Below, piece after piece: positions 26,135-36,882 of a DNA stretch of 52,804 nt. This stretch comes from Streptomyces prunicolor NBRC 13075. Its GTDB lineage: Bacteria; Actinomycetota; Actinomycetes; Streptomycetales; Streptomycetaceae. A program made the position numbers and the translations under genes. The notes below the pieces were generated by a model. It was not told the DNA's origin. It did no database searches and was given only the letters and a program-made list of their open reading frames with translations. Numbering within the stretch: the stretch's first letter is position 1; the number at the start of each line of letters is the position of its first letter. The stretch covers positions 1 through 52,804 of the forward strand of contig NZ_BARF01000041.1 in NCBI RefSeq assembly GCF_000367365.1, written 5' to 3'.

Positions 26135-27262
26135 TCACTTCTCGCGCTTGTAGAACGGCAGTGCCACGACCTCGTACGGCTCGTGACTGCCCCGGATGTC
26201 CACGCCGACACCGGTCGTACCCGGCGCCGAGTGCGCGGCGTCGACGTAGGCCATGGCGATGGGCCTGCCCAGCGTGGGGGAGGGGGCGCCGGAGGTGACC
26301 TCGCCGATCACCTGGCCGTCGGCGACGACGGGGTACCCGGCGCGCGGGACCCGGCGGCCCTCGGCGACGAGCCCGACGAGGACGCGCGGCGGCTGCGAGG
26401 CGGCGCGCTCGGCGGCGGCCTCCAGGGCGCCGCGCCCGACGAAGTCGCCGTCCTTCTCGAACTTCACGACCCGGCCGAGCCCGGCGTCGAAGGGGGTCAG
26501 CTCCGTGCTCAGCTCATGCCCGTACAGCGGCATCCCGGCCTCCAGGCGCAGGGTGTCGCGGCACGACAGCCCGCACGGGATCAGCCCGACCGACGCCCCG
26601 GCCTCGGTCAGCGCCAGCCACAGCTTCTCCGCGTCACCGGGGGAGACGAACAGCTCGAAGCCGTCCTCGCCGGTGTAGCCGGTGCGGGCGATCAGCGCGG
26701 GGACGCCCGCGACCGTGCCGGGCAGACCGGCGTAGTACTTGAGGCCGTCGAGGTCGGCGTCGGTGAGCGACTTGAGGATGCCGGGGGACTCGGGGCCCTG
26801 GACGGCGAGCAGCGCGTACGCGTCACGGTCGTCGCGGACGAGCGCGTCGAAGCCCTCGGCACGCTCGACGAGTGCGTCCAGCACGACCTGGGCGTTGGAG
26901 GCGTTGGCCACCACCATGTATTCCGTCTCGGCCAGCCGGTAGACGATCAGGTCGTCCAGGATGCCGCCGTCGGCCCGGCAGATCATGGTGTAGCGGGCGC
27001 GGCCGAGGCCCACGGAGCCGATGTTGCCGACGAGGGCGTAGTTGAGGAGTTGGGCCGCCTGCGGTCCGGTGACGGTGATCTCGCCCATGTGGGAGAGGTC
27101 GAAGAGGCCGGCCTTCGTGCGGACGGCGAGGTGTTCGTCGCGCTCGGAGCCGTAGCGCAGCGGCATGTCCCAGCCGGCGAAGTCGGTCATCGTCGCACCG
27201 AGCGAGCGGTGCAGCGCGTCGAGCGCGGTGCGGCGCTTCTCAGGGGTGGCGGTACTGCTCAT
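26135..27262 (-). CDS. gcvT: Glycine cleavage system T protein (aminomethyltransferase)
   Basis: 375 residues. Recognisable by FAGWDMPLRYG, LFDLSHMGEI, YTMICRADGGILDDLIVYR (split in halves here), and the RTGYTGEDGFELF segment. It releases ammonia from the aminomethyl-lipoyl H protein and passes the one-carbon unit to tetrahydrofolate. ATG 27262 has a GGGAG-type site about eight bases upstream; longer in-frame starts run into the riboswitch and are rejected. Expression is expected to respond to glycine through the riboswitch 37 bases upstream. Confidence 0.95.
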   Translation of the reverse strand: MSSTATPEKRRTALDALHRSLGATMTDFAGWDMPLRYGSERDEHLAVRTKAGLFDLSHMGEITVTGPQAAQLLNYALVGNIGSVGLGRARYTMICRADGGILDDLIVYRLAETEYMVVANASNAQVVLDALVERAEGFDALVRDDRDAYALLAVQGPESPGILKSLTDADLDGLKYYAGLPGTVAGVPALIARTGYTGEDGFELFVSPGDAEKLWLALTEAGASVGLIPCGLSCRDTLRLEAGMPLYGHELSTELTPFDAGLGRVVKFEKDGDFVGRGALEAAAERAASQPPRVLVGLVAEGRRVPRAGYPVVADGQVIGEVTSGAPSPTLGRPIAMAYVDAAHSAPGTTGVGVDIRGSHEPYEVVALPFYKREK

Positions 27263-27299
27263 CGGTCGGTCTCCCAAGGCATGACGGCGAGGTCGTTCC

Positions 27300-27498
27300 T
27301 CCCCATCTGTCATCGGGACCTGAGAGGTTCGCCATGACCGCACGCGGGACATGGGTTGCACCTTGGGTGGGACCACCGTCGCCGGCGGTCCGCTTTTCAG
27401 ATGTGCCTCGCCCGCGCGGTAACGGGGCCTGAGAGATTCAAGGGAGGGACTTGCTCCTTCGGCGCCCCAGCGAAAGCTGGCTGGGGACTCTCCCGCGC
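27300..27498 (-). promoter_or_regulatory. Tandem glycine riboswitch upstream of gcvT
   Basis: Read on the minus strand the leader shows two successive glycine aptamers. The first (about 27498-27405) has GGGAGAG, then GGCGCCGAAGGAGCAA and AATCTCTCAGG. A short linker containing ATCTGAAAAGCGGAC leads into the second (about 27404-27300), which has CACCCAAGGTGCAACCC, AACCTCTCAGGTCCC and GACAGATGGGGAGG. These are the conserved features of the gcvT-type element. The end is about 37 bases from the gcvT start and no T-run terminator is seen between, so control of translation or an atypical termination mechanism is likely. Confidence 0.9.
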
Positions 27499-27660
27499 GG
27501 ATTCAAGCGGCCGGTATGCAGTTAGGCGGGCACATCATCGCACAGGCTTTGTAACAGGCCTGTGGCCGGACGCGAACGGAACCGCGAGACACCGTGCATT
27601 ACCTTCTCTTTACGTTCAGTGGGGAGAACCTTTCCTGACCCCGCAGGGAGGACGATCACG

Positions 27661-28356
27661 GTGACAAGGACCACGGTGTACGCCACGACCTCGGCCGTAG
27701 CGCTGCCCAAGCAGCCCTCGGCCTCGGCCAGGGAGGCATGCCCCGCCCGCCCCGTACCGACAGTCCGCGACCTGCGCGAGCGCGCCGGCCACAGCCCGCA
27801 CGGACTCCGCTTCGGCCCCCGTGACCTGGTCGTCGTCACCGGCCTGCCCGGCAGCGGCAAGTCCACGCTGATGCGCCGCGCGGTGCCGGGCGGCGATGGC
27901 GTCCGCGTCGACAGCCAGGACACCCGCGACCGCTGGGAAGCCCGTATATCCCGAGTCCCCAGCCTCGCCGGCCTCCTCCCGTACGCGATCTACCGCCCCC
28001 TGGTCCGCCTCGCCCACTACGCCGGGCTGCACCGCGCGCTGCGCTCCGCGTCCGGAGCCGTCGTGCACGACTGCGGTACGCAGACCTGGGTGCGCGGCTG
28101 GCTGGCCCGGGCCGCCGGGCGCCGGGGCGGCACGCTGCACCTGGTGTTCCTCGACGTCAGCCCGGACCTCGCGCTCGACGGTCAGCGCGAGCGAGGCCGC
28201 GGAGTCTCGCGCTATGCGTTCCTGCGCCACCGCAGGGCCGCCGCCCGTCTGCTGCGCGCGGTCGAGCGCGGCGAACTGCCGCACGGAGTGGGCTCGGCGG
28301 TCCTCCTGGACCGGGACGCGGCGGACGTGCTGCGCCGGATCGACTTCGCCGACTGA
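27661..28356 (+). CDS. P-loop ATPase/kinase of unknown substrate
   Basis: 231 residues. Walker A GLPGSGKST follows a basic N-terminal stretch of about 55 residues. Downstream, VDSQDTRDRWE and HLVFLDVSPDLALDGQRERGRG resemble the substrate and lid segments of small-molecule P-loop kinases such as zeta-toxin-like or gluconate-kinase-like AAA_33 proteins. GTG 27661 is chosen because GGGAGGA lies seven bases upstream. It is divergent from the riboswitch-gcvT unit. The family is common in Streptomyces; no substrate can be given. Confidence 0.8.
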   Translation: MTRTTVYATTSAVALPKQPSASAREACPARPVPTVRDLRERAGHSPHGLRFGPRDLVVVTGLPGSGKSTLMRRAVPGGDGVRVDSQDTRDRWEARISRVPSLAGLLPYAIYRPLVRLAHYAGLHRALRSASGAVVHDCGTQTWVRGWLARAAGRRGGTLHLVFLDVSPDLALDGQRERGRGVSRYAFLRHRRAAARLLRAVERGELPHGVGSAVLLDRDAADVLRRIDFAD

Positions 28357-28420
28357 GCCGCTAGCCTTTTCAGCCACAGCAGGGTTACAGCAGGCGGTTT
28401 GACCAGCAGGCGGTAGGTAG

Positions 28421-29206
28421 ATGGACTTCCCGGCGGACTTCCCCGGACAGGCGTACCCCCACCCGCATCCGCACGGCGGATGGCCGGGCAACGAACTGGA
28501 GGAGGTGCTCTCGGCGTCCCTCGGCATGCCCTCGGCCGGCGGCCGGATCGTCGAGGTGCTCGGCCGCAGCTTCGTCTGGGTCCCGCTCCCCAGCGGCGGC
28601 GGCCCGCAGAGCGGCCCGCTGGACCTGCCGACGCTGGACATCGAGGGGCAGGCGTTCGTCCCGGTCTTCAGCTCCGAGGAACAGTTCCGTCAGGTCGTCG
28701 GCTCGCATCTGTCGTTCACGATCGCGCCGGCGGTGGAGTTCGCGCGCGGGCTGCCCCCGCAGGTCGGCCTCGCGGTGAACCCGGGCGGCGTGGTCGGCGT
28801 CCCGCTCCCGCCCCTCGCGGTGGCCGAGCTGTGCCGCATCGGCCGCACCGCCCTCGACGGCCCCACCAGCGGCGGCCGCGTCCGCCTCTTCGAACCCGAC
28901 TGGCAGGACGACCCGGTCGACTTCCTCACCGCCGCCTCCGCCGAGTTCGCCGCGATCGGCGTGGTCGCCACGGCCCGCCGCTGCCTCGCCGCCATCGAGA
29001 CGGCGGCCCCGGTCATGTTCGTAGGCGTAGAACTGACCAACTGGGACGGCGACTTGAGAGCGGCCCCGATGGAGGCTCTCGGTAGAGCCCTGGGCCAGGT
29101 CACCGTTCAATGGCAGGTCAACCTGGTCCTCCTGGACGTAACCCAGGACCCGGTGGCGGACTGGATGAGGCAGACAGTGCGCCCCTTCTACACACAGGGT
29201 CACTAG
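28421..29206 (+). CDS. SseB-like protein (enhanced serine sensitivity family), copy 1
   Basis: 261 residues. It shows the SseB N-terminal pattern (an LEEVLSASLG...VWVPLP start with FVPVFSSEEQFRQVVG) and a C-terminal SseB domain ending in WMRQTVRPFY. E. coli SseB overexpression raises serine sensitivity, but the biochemical role is unknown. Its placement beside sdaA, glyA and the glycine cleavage genes fits a link to serine/glycine physiology. Confidence 0.8.
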   Translation: MDFPADFPGQAYPHPHPHGGWPGNELEEVLSASLGMPSAGGRIVEVLGRSFVWVPLPSGGGPQSGPLDLPTLDIEGQAFVPVFSSEEQFRQVVGSHLSFTIAPAVEFARGLPPQVGLAVNPGGVVGVPLPPLAVAELCRIGRTALDGPTSGGRVRLFEPDWQDDPVDFLTAASAEFAAIGVVATARRCLAAIETAAPVMFVGVELTNWDGDLRAAPMEALGRALGQVTVQWQVNLVLLDVTQDPVADWMRQTVRPFYTQGH

Positions 29207-29357
29207 CAAGCTCGCTCAGGGGCACCCACCCAGGGGCGCGGGGAACTGCGCACTCAGCCACAACGCACCCGCACTCGCCAACGCACACAAGGCCCCAACC
29301 CACTGGGCGCTTAAGCTGTTTCCAACGCAGGGCAACTAACCAGAAGGAGCGGTACTC

Positions 29358-30146
29358 GTGAGCGCCAGCGACACCGCGACCGGCCAGGTCGAGCACATGC
29401 TGCGCCAGGTGACGCCCGGGCGCTACGACGCCTACGAGGCACTCCTCCGCGCCCTCGCGACCCCCCACTCCGGCCAGATCTGGATGCTCCTGTGGCACGG
29501 CCAGTCCGGCTCCCCGGACGCCCAGTACGGAAACATGCAGGTCGACAAGTACGGCTACGCCCCCTGCGTCACCTCCGCCCAGGAACTCTCGGCGAGCGGC
29601 TGGAACCGCTCCTACGAGGTGGTCGACGGCCTCGACGTGGCCCGCACCCTCTACCCCGACCACTTCGGCCTCTGGCTCAACCCGCACGCGCCGGGCGGCG
29701 GCGTCGGCATCCCCTGGCTGGACCTGCGCCGGATCGCCACCGGCCTGGAGCGCCAACCGGCAGGGCCCCTGCGTCTGTCGGAACCGGGCATCGAGATCCC
29801 CCAGTTCTACGGCCTCCTCACGCAGAACGCCCACCGCACCCCGGCGGTCCGCGCCCTGCGCCGCGCCTGGGTGCAGCCCGCGCTCGGAGCGCCGTATCTC
29901 GCGATCGGTCTGGATGTCTACGACACCAGCCCGCCGGCCGTGGACTCGGTGCGCGGCATGATGCAGCAGTCGATCGGCGCGGTCCCGGACGGGCTGCCGG
30001 TGTCGACGGTGGCGATGTCCGACGAGTACGACCCGGTCGCGCTCTGGCTGCGGGCGAACGCCCGCCCGTTCTACGACCGTGAGGCCCACGCGGCACCCGC
30101 TCAGGCGGGTGGGTACGGATACCCACCCGTCCGTGGTGGATACTGA
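29358..30146 (+). CDS. SseB-like protein, copy 2
   Basis: 262 residues, 151 bases after copy 1 and about the same length. It shares the C-terminal region with copy 1 (here LWLRANARPFYDRE, there WMRQTVRPFYTQG) but differs in the N-terminal half, which begins with VEHMLRQVTPGRYDAYEALLRAL and contains WMLLWHGQSGSPDAQYG. A Gly/Tyr/Pro-rich tail (GGYGYPPVRGGY) follows. AAGGAG lies eight bases before GTG 29358. The two are probably an ancient tandem duplication. Function unknown. Confidence 0.8.
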   Translation: MSASDTATGQVEHMLRQVTPGRYDAYEALLRALATPHSGQIWMLLWHGQSGSPDAQYGNMQVDKYGYAPCVTSAQELSASGWNRSYEVVDGLDVARTLYPDHFGLWLNPHAPGGGVGIPWLDLRRIATGLERQPAGPLRLSEPGIEIPQFYGLLTQNAHRTPAVRALRRAWVQPALGAPYLAIGLDVYDTSPPAVDSVRGMMQQSIGAVPDGLPVSTVAMSDEYDPVALWLRANARPFYDREAHAAPAQAGGYGYPPVRGGY

Positions 30147-30482
30147 ACCGGCGAGTCCTCTTCTCCGCTTCTCCGCAGGATTTACGTCTACGACACATTT
30201 CTTCGCGCGTAGATAGCGGCGAGATGCGCAAAATGACGTCGATTCGGCGTTCTGTCCCAAGTGCCCTGCGTCCGGGGGGCGTTACCCCGTGTCCGTATAA
30301 CGGAACCCTCCTGACCGCATCACGTTTGCGCATCCATTCACCGCCAACCCTGGCAACAGATCACCAAAGCGTTGAAGACTCCCGCACCAGGGGCCGTGTG
30401 CCCCGATGTACGACGGACTGATCACGCCGCCACAGCGGCAAGTGTGGGCCGGCTACCGCCGGTTGAGAGGGGTCCCTGCCAG
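30147..30482. other. Intergenic region before the peptide transporter operon
   Basis: 336 bases without a convincing gene. It is less GC-rich around 30175-30330 than its surroundings and probably contains the transporter promoter, but no clear -35/-10 pair was found. A small hairpin GGGG-cgtta-CCCC sits near 30277-30290. Nothing else was recognised. Confidence 0.5.
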
Positions 30483-31490
30483 ATGACGGCACCATTGCAC
30501 GAGCCGACTGCGGATACGGCCCCCAGCGCGGCCGAGGAAGCGGCGGTAGTGAGCGCCGGGGCGAAGTCGGTACAGGGGCGTTCCCTGGGCCGCATCGCCT
30601 GGGAGCGCTTGAAGCGGGACAAGCTCGCTCTGACGGGCGGCATCGTCGTGCTCGTCCTCATCCTGCTCGCCCTGCTCGCGCCGGTCATCACCCACCTGCT
30701 CGGGCAGGACCCCGACGCGTACAACGAGAACCTGATCGACCCGCTGTTCGGCACCCCCAAGGGGTCGCTGGGCGGCATCAGTGGCGACCACCTGCTGGGC
30801 GTGGAGCCGGTCAACGGCCGCGACATCTTCGCCCGCATCCTCTACGGCGCCCGCGTCTCGCTCCTGGTGGGCTTCCTGTCCGCCCTGGTCGCCGTCGTCC
30901 TCGGTACCGTCCTGGGAATCCTGGCCGGCTTCTTCGGCGGCTGGGTCGACTCGCTCGTCAGCCGCGTGATGGACGGCCTGCTGGCCTTCCCGCAGCTGCT
31001 GTTCACGATCGCCCTGGTCTCCGTCATGCCGAACAACATGCTGGGCCTGTCCGGGTCGAACGTGCGCGTCTTCGTGATGATCCTGGTCATCGGCTTCTTC
31101 GGCTGGCCCTACATCGGTCGCGTGGTGCGCGGCCAGACGCTCTCGATGCGTGAGCGCGAGTACGTCGAGGCCGCCCGATCGCTGGGCGCCGGGCGGTTCT
31201 ACATCCTGTTCAAGGAGCTGCTGCCCAACCTGGTCGCGCCGATCATCGTGTACACGACGATGATGATCCCGACCAACATCCTCACCGAGGCCGCGCTGAG
31301 CTTCCTGGGCGTGGGCGTCAAGCCGCCCACCTCCTCCTGGGGACAGATGCTGTCGAGCGCCATCGACTACTACGAGTCCGACCCCATGTACATGGTGGTT
31401 CCGGGTGTGGCGATCTTCATCACCGTCCTGGCCTTCAACCTGTTCGGAGACGGCGTGCGGGATGCGCTGGACCCGAAGGCATCCCGCTGA
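30483..31490 (+). CDS. Peptide ABC transporter permease (DppC/OppC type)
   Basis: 335 residues. The N-terminal soluble stretch is followed by a first membrane segment (GGIVVLVLILLALLAPVI) and a DppC-type domain with the EAA-like loop EYVEAARSLGAGRFYILFKE that contacts the ATPase. ATG 30483 starts the chain; the in-frame extension upstream has no site. It opens an operon of permease, binding protein, permease and two ATPases importing oligopeptides or related compounds. Confidence 0.9.
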   Translation: MTAPLHEPTADTAPSAAEEAAVVSAGAKSVQGRSLGRIAWERLKRDKLALTGGIVVLVLILLALLAPVITHLLGQDPDAYNENLIDPLFGTPKGSLGGISGDHLLGVEPVNGRDIFARILYGARVSLLVGFLSALVAVVLGTVLGILAGFFGGWVDSLVSRVMDGLLAFPQLLFTIALVSVMPNNMLGLSGSNVRVFVMILVIGFFGWPYIGRVVRGQTLSMREREYVEAARSLGAGRFYILFKELLPNLVAPIIVYTTMMIPTNILTEAALSFLGVGVKPPTSSWGQMLSSAIDYYESDPMYMVVPGVAIFITVLAFNLFGDGVRDALDPKASR

Positions 31491-31563
31491 GCATCCGTAC
31501 CACTCTCATCTGTCCCGTGGCACCAACACGGGGTCTCTCATCTAGTCCGGAGGATCCGAGATC

Positions 31564-33360
31564 GTGACTACCCAGCGCACTCCAGGGCGGCGTAAGAAGG
31601 CATTCGCCGCCGCTGCTGCGGTCGCCGCACTGCTGACCACGGCGGCGTGCGGCGGCGGCAGCGACGACAACAGCGGTTCGAAGACCGGCGCCGCCGGCTT
31701 CGACGCCGCCAACAACAAGGTCGCCCAGGCCGATCTGGTCAAGAAGGGCGGCACGCTGAAGTTCGGCGGTGCCCAGGACGCCGACTCGTGGGACACCACG
31801 CGTGGCTACTACGGCTTCATGTGGGACTTCGCGCGCTACTACAGCCGCCAGCTGGTCACGGGCAAGGCGGAGCCGGGCAAGGCCGGCGCCGAGCTCACCC
31901 CGGACCTCGCCACCGGTCTCGCCAAGGTCACCGACGGCGGCAAGACCTACACGTACACCCTGCGTGACGGCATCACGTGGGAGGACGGCAAGCCGATCAC
32001 GTCCAAGGACGTGAAGTACGGCATCGAGCGCGTGTGGGCGCAGGACGTGCTGTCCGGCGGCCCGACGTACCTCAAGGACTTCCTCGACCCCAACGGCGAG
32101 TACAAGGGTCCCTACAAGGACACGACCAAGGACAAGCTCGGTCTGAAGGCGATCACCACGCCGGACGACAAGACGGTCGTCTTCCACCTCCCGAAGCCCA
32201 ACTCGGACTTCCAGGAGGTGCTGGGTCTGGTCTCGGCCTCCCCGGTCCGCCAGGACATGGACACCAAGTCCAAGTACGGCCTGAAGCCGTTCTCCTCCGG
32301 CCCGTACAAGTTCCAGTCGTACAGCCCCGGCAAGAGCCTGACGCTGGTGCGCAACACCAACTGGAAGCAGTCCTCGGACCCGGTCCGCAAGGCCTACCCG
32401 GACAAGATCACCGTCCAGTTCTTCTCGGACGCCAACCAGCTGGACCAGCGCCTGCTCAACGGTGACCTGGACCTGGACATCAACCAGACCGGCATGTCCC
32501 CGCAGGGCCGCACCACCGCCCTGAAGGAGCACAAGGCCAACCTGGACAACCCGGTCTCGGGTTACATCCGCTACGCGACCTTCCCGCAGAGCGTGGCGCC
32601 GTTCAACAACGTCGAGTGCCGCAAGGCCGTCATCCTCGGCGCGGACCACGTCTCGCTGCAGACCGCGCGCGGTGGCCCGGTCGCCGGTGGTGACATCGGC
32701 ACCAACATGCTGCCGCCGTCCGTCCCGGGCGCCGAGGGCCAGAAGTACGACCCGTACAAGATCTCCGGCACGAACAAGAACGGCAACGTCGCCGAGGCCA
32801 AGGCGGCCCTGAAGGCGTGCGGCAAGCCGAACGGCTTCTCCACCACCATCGCGGTGCGCAACAACAAGCCGGTCGAGGTCGCCACGGCGCAGTCGCTCCA
32901 GGCGTCGCTGAAGAAGATCGGCATCAACGCGCAGATCGACCAGTTCGACGGTTCGCAGACCACCGGCATCATCGGCAGCCCTTCGAACGTGAAGAAGAAG
33001 GGCTACGGCATCATCATCATGGGCTGGGGTCCGGACTTCCCGACCGTCCAGGGCTTCGGTCTGCCGCTGTGGGACAGCAAGTACATCGCGCAGAGCGGTA
33101 ACAACAACTTCGCGCTGATCAACGACAAGACGATCGACGGTCTGTTCAACACCTACGTCACCACGCTGGACGAGGCGGGCAAGACCAAGATCTCGACCGA
33201 GATCAACCACAAGATCATGGAGGGCGCGTACTACCTGCCCTTCACCTTCGAGAAGTTCATCAACTGGCGCAGCGACAACCTCGCGAACGTCTACACGACG
33301 GACAACTACAGCGGTACGTACGACTTCGTCAATCTCGGCCTGAAGAACCCGAAGAAGTAA
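31564..33360 (+). CDS. Peptide ABC transporter substrate-binding lipoprotein (family 5)
   Basis: 598 residues. A basic N-terminus and hydrophobic helix lead to a lipobox-like LTTAAC, giving Cys29 as the lipid-attached residue. The body shows SBP family 5 features, for example YTLRDGITWEDGKPITSKDV and later FQSYSPGKSLTLVRN. It should capture peptides at the outer membrane face and pass them to the two permeases. GTG 31564 is preceded by CCGGAGGATCC, a strong site. This gene probably needs more protein than its neighbours, which may explain the hairpin after it. Confidence 0.92.
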   Translation: MTTQRTPGRRKKAFAAAAAVAALLTTAACGGGSDDNSGSKTGAAGFDAANNKVAQADLVKKGGTLKFGGAQDADSWDTTRGYYGFMWDFARYYSRQLVTGKAEPGKAGAELTPDLATGLAKVTDGGKTYTYTLRDGITWEDGKPITSKDVKYGIERVWAQDVLSGGPTYLKDFLDPNGEYKGPYKDTTKDKLGLKAITTPDDKTVVFHLPKPNSDFQEVLGLVSASPVRQDMDTKSKYGLKPFSSGPYKFQSYSPGKSLTLVRNTNWKQSSDPVRKAYPDKITVQFFSDANQLDQRLLNGDLDLDINQTGMSPQGRTTALKEHKANLDNPVSGYIRYATFPQSVAPFNNVECRKAVILGADHVSLQTARGGPVAGGDIGTNMLPPSVPGAEGQKYDPYKISGTNKNGNVAEAKAALKACGKPNGFSTTIAVRNNKPVEVATAQSLQASLKKIGINAQIDQFDGSQTTGIIGSPSNVKKKGYGIIIMGWGPDFPTVQGFGLPLWDSKYIAQSGNNNFALINDKTIDGLFNTYVTTLDEAGKTKISTEINHKIMEGAYYLPFTFEKFINWRSDNLANVYTTDNYSGTYDFVNLGLKNPKK

Positions 33361-33416
33361 CCCCGGCACACCCGCCGTACGGCACGAAAGGCAGGTGAAG
33401 GCCGGCGCGGCGTGGT

Positions 33417-33449
33417 CGCGGGCCATCGGACAATCTCCGGTGGCCCGCG
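33417..33449 (+). promoter_or_regulatory. Intercistronic hairpin between binding-protein and permease genes
   Basis: Arms 33417-33429 and 33437-33449 form a 13-bp stem with one t-g wobble and a seven-base loop. It lies 57 bases after the binding-protein stop and 22 bases before the next start. Such structures often stabilise the upstream mRNA or attenuate downstream transcription, giving excess binding protein. A second overlapping dyad (GGCCCGC...GCGGGCC) lies at 33442-33463. Confidence 0.65.
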
Positions 33450-33471
33450 GCCCCGCGGCGGGCCGTAAGCT

Positions 33472-34470
33472 GTGCTCGCTTACCTCATCAGGCGGCTGTT
33501 CGCCGCCGCAGTGATGCTCGTGGTCATCGTCATGGTGGTCTTCGGCATCTTCTTCCTCGTCCCCAAGTGGGCGGGCGTCGACATCGCCTCGAGCTTCGTG
33601 GGCAAGCAGGCCGACCCGGCAGCCGTCGACGCCGTACGGCAGAAGCTGGGCCTGAGCGACCCGATCTACTCCCAGGTCTGGCAGTTCTTCAAGGGCATCT
33701 TCGCCGGTCGCACCTACTCCGGCGGCGGCGACGTCACGCACTGCGCCGCCCCCTGCTTCGGCTACTCCTTCCGCAGCGAGCAGGCCGTCTGGCCGGTGCT
33801 CACCGACCGCTTCCCGGTGACCCTGGGTCTCGCGCTCGGTGCCGCCGTCCTGTGGCTGGTCTTCGGTGTCGCGGCCGGTGTGCTCTCCGCCCTCAAGCGG
33901 GGCACCATCTGGGACCGCGGCGCGATGGTCGTCGCGCTGGCGGGTGTCTCCCTCCCCATCTACTTCACCGGTCTGCTCAGCCTGGCGATCTTCGCCTTCG
34001 GGCTGAAATGGATCGACGCGCAGTACGTGCCGCTCAGCCAGAGCGTCGGCGGCTGGTTCGGCGGCATGATCCTGCCCTGGATCACGCTCGCCTTCCTCTA
34101 CGCGGCGATGTACGCCCGGATCACCCGCGCCACCATGCTGGAGATCCTCGGCGAGGACTACATCCGCACGGCCCGCGCGAAGGGCCTGACCGAACCGGTC
34201 GTCATCGGCAAGCACGCCATGCGCTCCACGATGACCCCGATCCTGACCATGCTCGGCATGGACCTCGGCGCCCTCATCGGCGGCGCCATCCTGACGGAGT
34301 CGACGTTCAACCTGCCCGGCCTCGGCCGCGCGGTGCTCGACGCCATTCGTAACCAGGACCTGCCCATCATCCTGGGCGTCACCCTGATCACTTCTCTCGC
34401 GGTGCTTCTCGCCAACCTCGTGGTGGACATCCTGTACGCCGTGATCGACCCCCGAGTGAGGCTCTCATGA
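33472..34470 (+). CDS. Peptide ABC transporter permease (DppB/OppB type)
   Basis: 332 residues. The start MLAYLIRRLFAAAVMLVVIV is typical of DppB, and the cytoplasmic coupling loop reads EDYIRTARAKGLTEPVV. An unusual feature is two Cys residues in a long periplasmic loop (THCAAPCFGYS), which could form a disulfide. Start GTG 33472 has only a weak site. The stop overlaps the next start by four bases. Confidence 0.9.
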   Translation: MLAYLIRRLFAAAVMLVVIVMVVFGIFFLVPKWAGVDIASSFVGKQADPAAVDAVRQKLGLSDPIYSQVWQFFKGIFAGRTYSGGGDVTHCAAPCFGYSFRSEQAVWPVLTDRFPVTLGLALGAAVLWLVFGVAAGVLSALKRGTIWDRGAMVVALAGVSLPIYFTGLLSLAIFAFGLKWIDAQYVPLSQSVGGWFGGMILPWITLAFLYAAMYARITRATMLEILGEDYIRTARAKGLTEPVVIGKHAMRSTMTPILTMLGMDLGALIGGAILTESTFNLPGLGRAVLDAIRNQDLPIILGVTLITSLAVLLANLVVDILYAVIDPRVRLS

Positions 34471-35560
34471 CGGAACTCAGCAAGAGCGGGGCCGCCGTGG
34501 GCGAACCCACGGACGCCTCTCCCGCGCCCACCGCCTTCCTCGAAGTGCGCGACCTCAAGGTGCACTTCCCCACGGACGACGGCCTGGTCAAGTCCGTCGA
34601 CGGGCTCAGCTTCGCGCTGGAGAAGGGCAAGACCCTCGGCATCGTGGGCGAGTCCGGCTCCGGCAAGTCGGTGACCTCGCTCGGCATCATGGGCCTGCAC
34701 ACCGCCGGCCAGTACGGCAAGCGCAAGGCGCAGATCTCCGGCGAGATCTGGCTGGACGGCACCGAGCTGCTCTCCGCCGACCCTGACCACGTGCGCAAGC
34801 TGCGCGGCCGGCAGATGGCGATGATCTTCCAGGACCCGCTCTCGGCGCTGCACCCGTACTACACGATCGGCGCGCAGATCGTGGAGGCGTACCGGATCCA
34901 CCACAACGTCGACAAGAAGACCGCCAAGCGTCGCGCGGTCGAGATGCTCGACCGGGTGGGCATCCCGCAGCCCGACAAGCGCATCGACAGCTACCCGCAC
35001 GAGTTCTCCGGCGGTATGCGCCAGCGCGCGATGATCGCCATGTCGCTGGTCAACAACCCCGAGCTGCTGATCGCGGACGAGCCGACGACCGCCCTGGACG
35101 TGACCGTCCAGGCGCAGATCCTCGACCTCATCCGGGACCTGCAGAAGGAGTTCGGCTCCGCGGTCATCGTCATCACCCACGACCTGGGCGTCGTCGCCGA
35201 ACTGGCCGACGACATCCTGGTGATGTACGGCGGCCGGTGCGTCGAGCGCGGTCCGGCCGAGGACGTGTTCTACGAACCCCGACACCCGTACACCTGGGGC
35301 CTGTTGGGCTCGATGCCCCGGCTCGACCGTGAGCAGCAGGAGCGGCTCGTCCCGGTCAAGGGCTCCCCGCCCTCGCTGATCAACATCCCGTCCGGCTGTG
35401 CCTTCAACCCGCGGTGCCCCTACGCCGACGTCCCGAAGGACAACGTCACCCGCACGGTCCGTCCCGAGCTGACCGAGGTCGGCAGCCGGCACTGGGCCGC
35501 CTGCCACCTGAGTGCGGAGCAGCGGGAGACTATCTGGATCAACGAGATTGCGCCGAAGCT

Positions 35561-35564
<4 letters not shown>
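34467..35564 (+). CDS. Peptide ABC transporter ATPase (DppD type)
   Basis: 365 residues. Walker A GESGSGKS, signature FSGGMRQRAMIA, Walker B ELLIADEPTTALD and the switch His in VITHDLGV are all present. The C-terminal oligopeptide-transporter extension has CAFNPRCPYA, the Cys-containing block of this subfamily. It forms a heterodimeric motor with the next gene's product and is translated in coupling with the permease gene (ATGA overlap). Confidence 0.93.
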
Positions 35565-36862
<1,298 letters not shown>

Positions 36863-36882
36863 GCGACAACAGGCCATCCGTA

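Noticed and set aside
27263..27376. Longer in-frame starts for gcvT extending upstream to 27376.
   Set aside because: The extension would encode part of the glycine riboswitch as protein; ATG 27262 has its own ribosome binding site and gives the family's normal length.
31435..34215. A 926-codon open frame on the minus strand across the transporter binding-protein and permease genes.
   Set aside because: It is the antisense shadow of clearly recognisable genes on the plus strand; it has no family motifs and its composition is typical of a mirrored GC-rich frame.
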